Source: CAYJAD01 sp964372165 (lineage in GTDB: Bacteria > Desulfobacterota > Desulfovibrionia > Desulfovibrionales > Desulfovibrionaceae). Taken from it: a stretch of DNA of 10,598 bases. This document shows positions 5,820 through 10,598 of this stretch, piece after piece (the stretch's first letter is position 1; each line of letters opens with the position of its first letter). Below the pieces are notes generated by a model. It saw only the letters and a list, made by a program, of their open reading frames with translations. It was not told the origin of the DNA and searched no databases. Made by a program: the position numbers and the translations under genes. The DNA is taken from contig CAYJPT010000081.1 in the NCBI GenBank assembly GCA_964372165.1, forward strand, positions 1 to 10,598. Reading direction: 5' to 3'.

Positions 5820-7085
5820 ATGGCACAAAAAAAATCGCCCTTGGCTTTTGAGCTATTTATTGCCCTGCGCTATCTGTTTTCAAAGCGCAGGCAGACATTT
5901 ATTTATGTCATATCCATTATGTCTATACTTGGCGTTGCTTTAGGCGTTGGTGCATTGGTGGTTGTGCTTGGCGTATACAATGGTTTTACAACAGATATAC
6001 GCGATAAAATTCTTGGTGCAAATGCACATGCAATCGTTATGTCTTATATTCCGGGTGCGCTTGATCAGTCAGAGCAAACCATGCAAAGCATTTTGCAAAC
6101 ACCTGGAGTTTTGGGTGCTACACCATTTTTGTACACAGAAGTGATGCTTTCATCACCAAATGGTGTTAAGGGATTGGTTTTGCGTGGGATTGATCCTAAA
6201 ACTGCACCAAGTGTTCTTTCAATATTAAGCAATATGCAAGCAGGCTCTGTAACTGCTCTTGAGCAAGACCCTAACGACCCTGCATCCAGAATTCCTGGAA
6301 TTATTATTGGTGCTGAATTAGCAAAACGATTAAATTTAGACATAAATAGTAGAGTAAATTTGCTTTCAGCTTCGGGACAAACTTCCACAGCAGGTTTTGC
6401 GCCGGCTGTAAGGCCATTTAATGTGGTAGGGATTTTTAAGACCGGAATGTTTGAGTATGATGCAACGCTTGGCTTCGTTGCATTACCTGCAGCACGTAAG
6501 GTACTTGGCCTACCGCCTGAACGAATTTCTGGTATTGAGCTTTCAATTGATGACATATACAAAGCAGATATAATTGCTAATAATGTAGCAAAGCAACTTG
6601 GATCACCATTTTACGTTCGTCATTGGATGGAAATGAACGCCAATCTTTTTGCTGCCTTACAACTTGAAAAAATAGGTATGTTTATTTTACTGGCCATGGT
6701 TGTTCTTATTGGTTCTTTTTCTATAGTTACAACACTTGTAATGTTGGTTATGGAAAAAACGCGTGACATTGCAATTTTAATGTCTATGGGTGCCACTCGA
6801 AACATGATTAGGCATATTTTTATGCTGCAAGGTACAATTATTGGCATTGTAGGCACAGCATTGGGTTATGTGTTAGGCATTAGTGTGGCGCTTTTACTAA
6901 AACGCTACCAATTTATAAAATTGCCTAAAGGTGTTTATACCATTGATCATTTACCCATACTTCTAACATGGTCAGATACTATTTTGGTGGGTGTTTGTGC
7001 AATGGTTCTTTGTTTTTTGGCAACTATTTATCCGGCACGCCAAGCTGCACGCCTAGAACCGGCGGAGGCTTTGCGCTATGAATAA
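5820..7085 (+). CDS. lolC: Lipoprotein-releasing ABC transporter permease, LolC/LolE family
   Basis: This inner-membrane subunit of the Lol exporter helps detach mature lipoproteins for delivery to the outer membrane. The 421-residue protein has the family's MacB/FtsX layout. The first membrane helix is about 26-50 (IYVISIMSILGVALGVGALVVVLGV). A large periplasmic domain follows to about 280 (including GLVLRGIDP and RHWMEMNANLFAALQLEK). Three C-terminal helices lie at about 285-310, 335-360 and 385-403. The cytoplasmic loop MEKTRDIAILMSMGAT (311-326) contacts the ATPase, and the end YPARQAARLEPAEALRYE is diagnostic. ATG at 5820 is used; a TTG at 5808 is possible, and neither has a strong ribosome site. 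The stop overlaps lolD by 8 bases. LolC and LolE cannot be told apart by eye, and only one permease is present, so a homodimer is plausible. Confidence 0.92.
   Translation: MAQKKSPLAFELFIALRYLFSKRRQTFIYVISIMSILGVALGVGALVVVLGVYNGFTTDIRDKILGANAHAIVMSYIPGALDQSEQTMQSILQTPGVLGATPFLYTEVMLSSPNGVKGLVLRGIDPKTAPSVLSILSNMQAGSVTALEQDPNDPASRIPGIIIGAELAKRLNLDINSRVNLLSASGQTSTAGFAPAVRPFNVVGIFKTGMFEYDATLGFVALPAARKVLGLPPERISGIELSIDDIYKADIIANNVAKQLGSPFYVRHWMEMNANLFAALQLEKIGMFILLAMVVLIGSFSIVTTLVMLVMEKTRDIAILMSMGATRNMIRHIFMLQGTIIGIVGTALGYVLGISVALLLKRYQFIKLPKGVYTIDHLPILLTWSDTILVGVCAMVLCFLATIYPARQAARLEPAEALRYE
7064..7068 (+). promoter_or_regulatory. lolD ribosome binding site inside the permease gene
   Basis: GGAGG sits 9 bases before the lolD ATG at 7078, within the last codons of the permease gene. 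It supports independent or coupled initiation at the 8-base overlap. Confidence 0.75.
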
Positions 7086-7770
7086 CAATGTGCTTTATGA
7101 ATTCCAAGATATTTGCAAAAGTTTTAGCTCTGCTGAAGAACAAATTGATATATTAAACAATATTAATATTAAAATTCACGAAGGCGAATCGCTTTCCATT
7201 GTTGGTGCGTCTGGATCTGGCAAATCAACACTTTTGCACCTTATGGGTGCATTAGATATTCCAAGTGCTGGAAAAATTTTTTTTAATAACATAGATTTAC
7301 AAATTATGTCCGCAGACGAAAAGGCGCATTTTCGTAATAATTACGTGGGTTTTGTATTTCAATTCCATCATTTATTACCAGAGTTTTCAACAATAGAAAA
7401 TGTGGCTATGCAAGCAATAATTAGCGGAATGTCACATGAGAAGGCTATACAAAAGTCTAAAAAAATGTTAGACAGAGTAGGACTTGCTAAAAGAATGGAG
7501 CATAAGGTCACTACTCTTTCAGGTGGCGAGCGTCAGCGCGCCGCTATTGCACGTGCTATTCTTATGCAACCACGTGTTCTTTTGGCAGATGAACCAACAG
7601 GAAATCTTGACACTCAATCAGGTTCAAAAGTAGGAGAACTACTTTTAGAGTTAAATAAAGAATTGGGTATGACATTGGTAGTGGTAACTCACAATAATGA
7701 ACTGGCAGCCAGTATGGGGCGAAGCTTAGAACTTCGTTCAGGAGTTTTGTATGATAAAACGTTTGTTTAA
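7078..7770 (+). CDS. lolD: Lipoprotein-releasing system ATP-binding protein LolD
   Basis: LolD is the cytoplasmic ATPase powering lipoprotein extraction by the LolC/E-type permease encoded just upstream. All ABC motifs are intact in the 230-residue protein: Walker A GASGSGKST (43-51), Q-loop FQFHHLLPEFSTIENVAM (94-111, a LolD-type sequence), signature LSGGERQRAAIARAI (147-161), Walker B VLLADEPTGNLD (167-178, catalytic E172) and the switch histidine in VVVTHN (H205). The related MacB, FtsE and LptB ATPases are alternatives, but the neighbouring permease and the HHLLPEF stretch favour LolD. The gene overlaps its permease by 8 bases and bamA by 20 bases. Such overlaps suggest one transcript with coupled translation. 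Confidence 0.94.
   Translation: MNNNVLYEFQDICKSFSSAEEQIDILNNINIKIHEGESLSIVGASGSGKSTLLHLMGALDIPSAGKIFFNNIDLQIMSADEKAHFRNNYVGFVFQFHHLLPEFSTIENVAMQAIISGMSHEKAIQKSKKMLDRVGLAKRMEHKVTTLSGGERQRAAIARAILMQPRVLLADEPTGNLDTQSGSKVGELLLELNKELGMTLVVVTHNNELAASMGRSLELRSGVLYDKTFV
7740..7744 (+). promoter_or_regulatory. bamA ribosome binding site inside lolD
   Basis: AGGAG lies 6 bases before the bamA ATG at 7751, inside the lolD coding sequence. It confirms a start that yields a proper signal peptide despite the 20-base overlap. Confidence 0.75.
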
Positions 7771-10483
7771 TCTTTTTTCCGTATTTCTATTTTGTTTGCT
7801 CACAGTTAGTGCAGCTCAGGCAGCACAAGCAAGTGGGCCTCAGGTACTCATCATACCATATCAAGTCAATGCTGGCGATGATATGAATTATTTACGTGAT
7901 GACATACCACAACTCCTATTGGATAGATTGCAAAGTCAAGGTATTAATGTAGTACCTGCTTCTAGAGCACGCTCTCTAGTAAACCAACAAGAGCTTGAAA
8001 CACTTGACATAAAAGCTGCTAGACGCATGGGTGAAAGTGCCAATGTTCAAGCCGTTGTTTATGGTGTGTTTAACCAAATTGGTTCTGGCTTTACCTTAGA
8101 CTCTCGCATTGTACCCATAGTAAGCAGTGAAATACCAGATGTTGTGACCATTCAAAAAACAAATATGGTTGAACTTGCTACTGCTGTTGATACCCTAACA
8201 ACACGTGTTAAAAACATTGTGATGCCAGGTCCATCAGCCGCTGTTGGCATTTCTCCAGCTCTTGTTGCTGGTGCTGCGCTACCAAAAGGTGCTATCTCAG
8301 ATATAAGAGTTAGTGGCTTACGCATTATGGACCAAGATGCGGTGCTTATGCGCCTTTCACTACGTAAGGGAGACAATCCCAATGCTGCTGCCATAAACGA
8401 AGAAGTAAAACGTATTTGGGACATGGGCTACTTTAGTGATGTAAATGCACAATTAGAATCAGGTAATGTATTAGTATTTAATGTTATTGAAAAGCCACGT
8501 ATTGACAGCATCCAAATTCAAGGTTCTGATGCCATTGATGAAGATGACATCTTAGCAACCATGAACTCCAAAACTGGTGCTGTTCTTAATGAAAAACTAC
8601 TTGCGGATGATATACAAAAAGTAACAGAGCTTTATCGCAAAGAAGGTTATTATTTAGCTGAAGTTACACCAAATGTTATAAGCCGTGAAGGTGGCGTTGG
8701 TGCACGCCTTGTTCTTAATGTTAATGAAGGCAATAAGCTGTATATACAAGAAGTTATAATTAATGGATTAAATGAACTTGATCAAGACGATATTTCTGAC
8801 TACATGGCACTACAACCTCGCACCTTGTTCTCTTGGTTTACAGGTACAGGTGTTTTGGAAGAAGAATATCTTGAGCGTGATTCTAATGCCATTGCAGCTT
8901 TTGGATTAAATGAGGGTTATGTTGATATACAAGTATCTGCACCGGATGTAGAATATAAATCTGATGGTATATACGTTACTTTTCAAGTAAATGAAGGACC
9001 ACGCTATAAAATTAGAGAAGTTCAATTTGGCGGAGACCTCATTGATACTGAAGAGCGCCTTATGCATATAGTCCAAATGGACAACCAGAGGGAAGATAAT
9101 GAATACTTCTCTTTAACAGTAATGCAAGAAGATTCAAAGCGTTTAGCTAATTTTTATGGTGACTACGGTTATGCTTTTGCTGAAGTGGACACTAAAATAC
9201 TTAAAGATGAATCAGGTGCACCAGTATTAAATGTTGGATATTTAGTTAATAAAAAACAAAAAGTATATATACGCCGCGCAGTAATTGAAGGAAATTCAAG
9301 GACACGTGACAATGTTATCCTACGTGAATTACGCTTAGCTGACGGTGATGTATACGAAGGTGCTAAAATGCGCCGCTCAACTCAACGTATTAACCGCCTA
9401 GGCTACTTTGAGGCCGTTGATATTGAGCTTGTACCAACAGGTACGCCTGAAGAAGTTGACCTTAAGATTAAGGTTAAAGAGGGCAATACCGGAGCTATTA
9501 TGGCTGGTATTGGTTACTCAACCTATTATGATGTTGGTGTGTCTGGTTCTATTACAGAGCGTAACCTATTTGGGCGTGGCTATTGGTTGCAACTGCAAGG
9601 TTTTGTATCTTGGCGTCGTACATCTGGTACTTTCTCTTTTACAAACCCAAGAGTTTATGACACCAATTTATCAATAGGTAATGACTTCTATTATACACAT
9701 GATTATTGGGATGATTTTACCAAGGATACTCTTGGTGATAGCATACGTTTATCATATCCTTTGGGAGAATATACAACAATTGGTGGTGGATATCGTATTG
9801 AACGTTACGAATTATCTGATGTTGAAGCATTCTCATCACCTACAATTAGTGATTATAAAGGTGTAAACTGGACCAGTGCCATTAATGCACGCATAGTACG
9901 TGATACAACTGACGATAGAAGCCGCCCAACTACAGGTACTATTACTCGCCTCTGGGCTGAATACGGCGGCGGCGGACTTGGTGGAACTGACAACTTTGTT
10001 AAGGCAATGATTGACTGGCAAGGTTTCTACAGCTTTAGACCTGACCATGTATTTCACGTTCGCGGACGTCTAGGTGGTGTGTTTGAAAACCAAAGTGATA
10101 CCTTAGTTCCTGTATTTGAGCGTTTCTACATCGGTGGTATCGATACAGTTCGTGGTTATGATTACACAAGTCTTTCTCCACGTGACCAAGTCTATAATGA
10201 TAGAATTGGTGGCGATAGAATGGGTGTACTTAACTTAGAATACATTTGGACTTTCCAAAAAGAACTTGGACTTTCCATCGTACCATTTATAGACGCAGGC
10301 TTTAACATTGATTCAAAATACATGAGTGTTAACGACTACTTAGTTGCTTCAGCAGGTCTTGAATTACGCTGGCGTTCACCTATGGGTGATTTACGTGTAG
10401 CCTACGGTATCCCGCTGGTTGATGACTATGATGGCAATAGACCTCCAGGACGTTTTGAGTTCACTATGGGTCAATTCTTTTAA
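7751..10483 (+). CDS. bamA: Outer membrane protein assembly factor BamA with an extra N-terminal domain
   Basis: BamA is the Omp85 protein that folds and inserts beta-barrels into the outer membrane. The 910-residue precursor starts with a signal peptide (MIKRLFNLFSVFLFCLLTVS, cleavage near AQA at 22-24). Residues about 30-158 form an additional domain (VLIIPYQVNAGDD, YLRDDIPQLLLDRLQSQGI, ARRMGESANVQAVVYGVFNQ, LDSRIV) that looks like a TolB-N/CsgG-type alpha/beta fold. A short linker precedes five predicted POTRA domains at roughly 180-249, 250-327, 330-417, 418-502 and 503-577, each ending in the usual beta strand. The beta-barrel spans about 580-910, with the lid-loop motif VRGY (800-803) and a C-terminal FEFTMGQFF ending in phenylalanine, the barrel assembly signal. 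E. coli BamA is about 810 residues, so the excess is the N-terminal domain. It is the last gene of the unit; a terminator follows. Confidence 0.95.
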   Translation: MIKRLFNLFSVFLFCLLTVSAAQAAQASGPQVLIIPYQVNAGDDMNYLRDDIPQLLLDRLQSQGINVVPASRARSLVNQQELETLDIKAARRMGESANVQAVVYGVFNQIGSGFTLDSRIVPIVSSEIPDVVTIQKTNMVELATAVDTLTTRVKNIVMPGPSAAVGISPALVAGAALPKGAISDIRVSGLRIMDQDAVLMRLSLRKGDNPNAAAINEEVKRIWDMGYFSDVNAQLESGNVLVFNVIEKPRIDSIQIQGSDAIDEDDILATMNSKTGAVLNEKLLADDIQKVTELYRKEGYYLAEVTPNVISREGGVGARLVLNVNEGNKLYIQEVIINGLNELDQDDISDYMALQPRTLFSWFTGTGVLEEEYLERDSNAIAAFGLNEGYVDIQVSAPDVEYKSDGIYVTFQVNEGPRYKIREVQFGGDLIDTEERLMHIVQMDNQREDNEYFSLTVMQEDSKRLANFYGDYGYAFAEVDTKILKDESGAPVLNVGYLVNKKQKVYIRRAVIEGNSRTRDNVILRELRLADGDVYEGAKMRRSTQRINRLGYFEAVDIELVPTGTPEEVDLKIKVKEGNTGAIMAGIGYSTYYDVGVSGSITERNLFGRGYWLQLQGFVSWRRTSGTFSFTNPRVYDTNLSIGNDFYYTHDYWDDFTKDTLGDSIRLSYPLGEYTTIGGGYRIERYELSDVEAFSSPTISDYKGVNWTSAINARIVRDTTDDRSRPTTGTITRLWAEYGGGGLGGTDNFVKAMIDWQGFYSFRPDHVFHVRGRLGGVFENQSDTLVPVFERFYIGGIDTVRGYDYTSLSPRDQVYNDRIGGDRMGVLNLEYIWTFQKELGLSIVPFIDAGFNIDSKYMSVNDYLVASAGLELRWRSPMGDLRVAYGIPLVDDYDGNRPPGRFEFTMGQFF

Positions 10484-10517
10484 TAGTTTGCCCATAACAG
10501 AAATAGTATAAAACAAT

Positions 10518-10546
10518 AAAACCCGCTGATAATTTCAGTGGGTTTT
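10518..10546 (+). terminator. Rho-independent terminator after bamA
   Basis: AAAACCCGCTGA (10518-10529) pairs with TCAGTGGGTTTT (10535-10546) across a 5-base loop TAATT. It makes a 12-bp stem with one G-T wobble, extendable by two further A-T pairs. The 3' arm ends in TTTT followed by ATCTTTT. It starts 35 bases after the bamA stop, so it should end the lysS-to-bamA transcript. The A-rich 5' side means it could also work from the other direction. The remaining 50 bases of the window are AT-rich, with no gene I can support. Confidence 0.88.
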
Positions 10547-10598
10547 ATCTTTTAAAGCGTTATAAATTTAAAGTTTATTTTATAGTATTTTAAGACTC

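Noticed and set aside
6065..6562. 165-codon open frame on the minus strand inside the Lol permease gene
   Set aside because: It lies opposite a fully recognisable gene, has no recognisable domain and no supporting ribosome site; it is a shadow of the true frame.

Overview
The window is a compact, AT-rich bacterial chromosome segment. It looks Gram-negative because it encodes BamA and a lipoprotein-release (Lol) transporter. The order lysS - LolC/E-type permease - lolD - bamA, with a BamA carrying an extra N-terminal domain, is one I associate from memory with Desulfovibrio-like bacteria (Desulfovibrionales). The low GC would then suggest an AT-rich member of that group. The assignment is an inference from gene order and protein character, not a database result.

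Layout. Positions 1-1000 hold a minus-strand thiE (thiamine-phosphate synthase) bracketed by two inverted copies of a small non-coding repeat. The repeat has terminal inverted repeats and behaves like a MITE. The right copy is complete (887-996, 110 bp) and flanked by AAAT on both sides. The left copy starts just before the window and ends at 175; it carries 72 extra bases. Positions 1038-1774 hold two overlapping minus-strand genes, a Trm112-family zinc-ribbon protein and a YfcE-like metallophosphoesterase. Positions 1775-1976 are a divergent regulatory region with one good sigma70-type promoter in each direction. Positions 1977-4113 encode a PHP-domain phosphoesterase (Rnm/TrpH/YciV type) and a U32-family protein (TrhP/RlhA type), both plausibly acting on RNA. 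Positions 4216-10483 form a tight run: lysS, the Lol permease, lolD and bamA, with short gaps or overlaps. A clear Rho-independent terminator at 10518-10546 closes it.

How the genes work together. The Lol permease and ATPase release lipoproteins from the inner membrane, and BamA inserts beta-barrels into the outer membrane, so the last three genes are an envelope-biogenesis unit led by a lysyl-tRNA synthetase. The PHP and U32 genes, and possibly the Trm112 protein, suggest RNA or translation upkeep. thiE stands apart from any other thiamine gene here. The least ordinary part of the window is the pair of MITE-like repeats around thiE. The proteins otherwise belong to known families, and I found no evidence of a new defence or mobile gene system.
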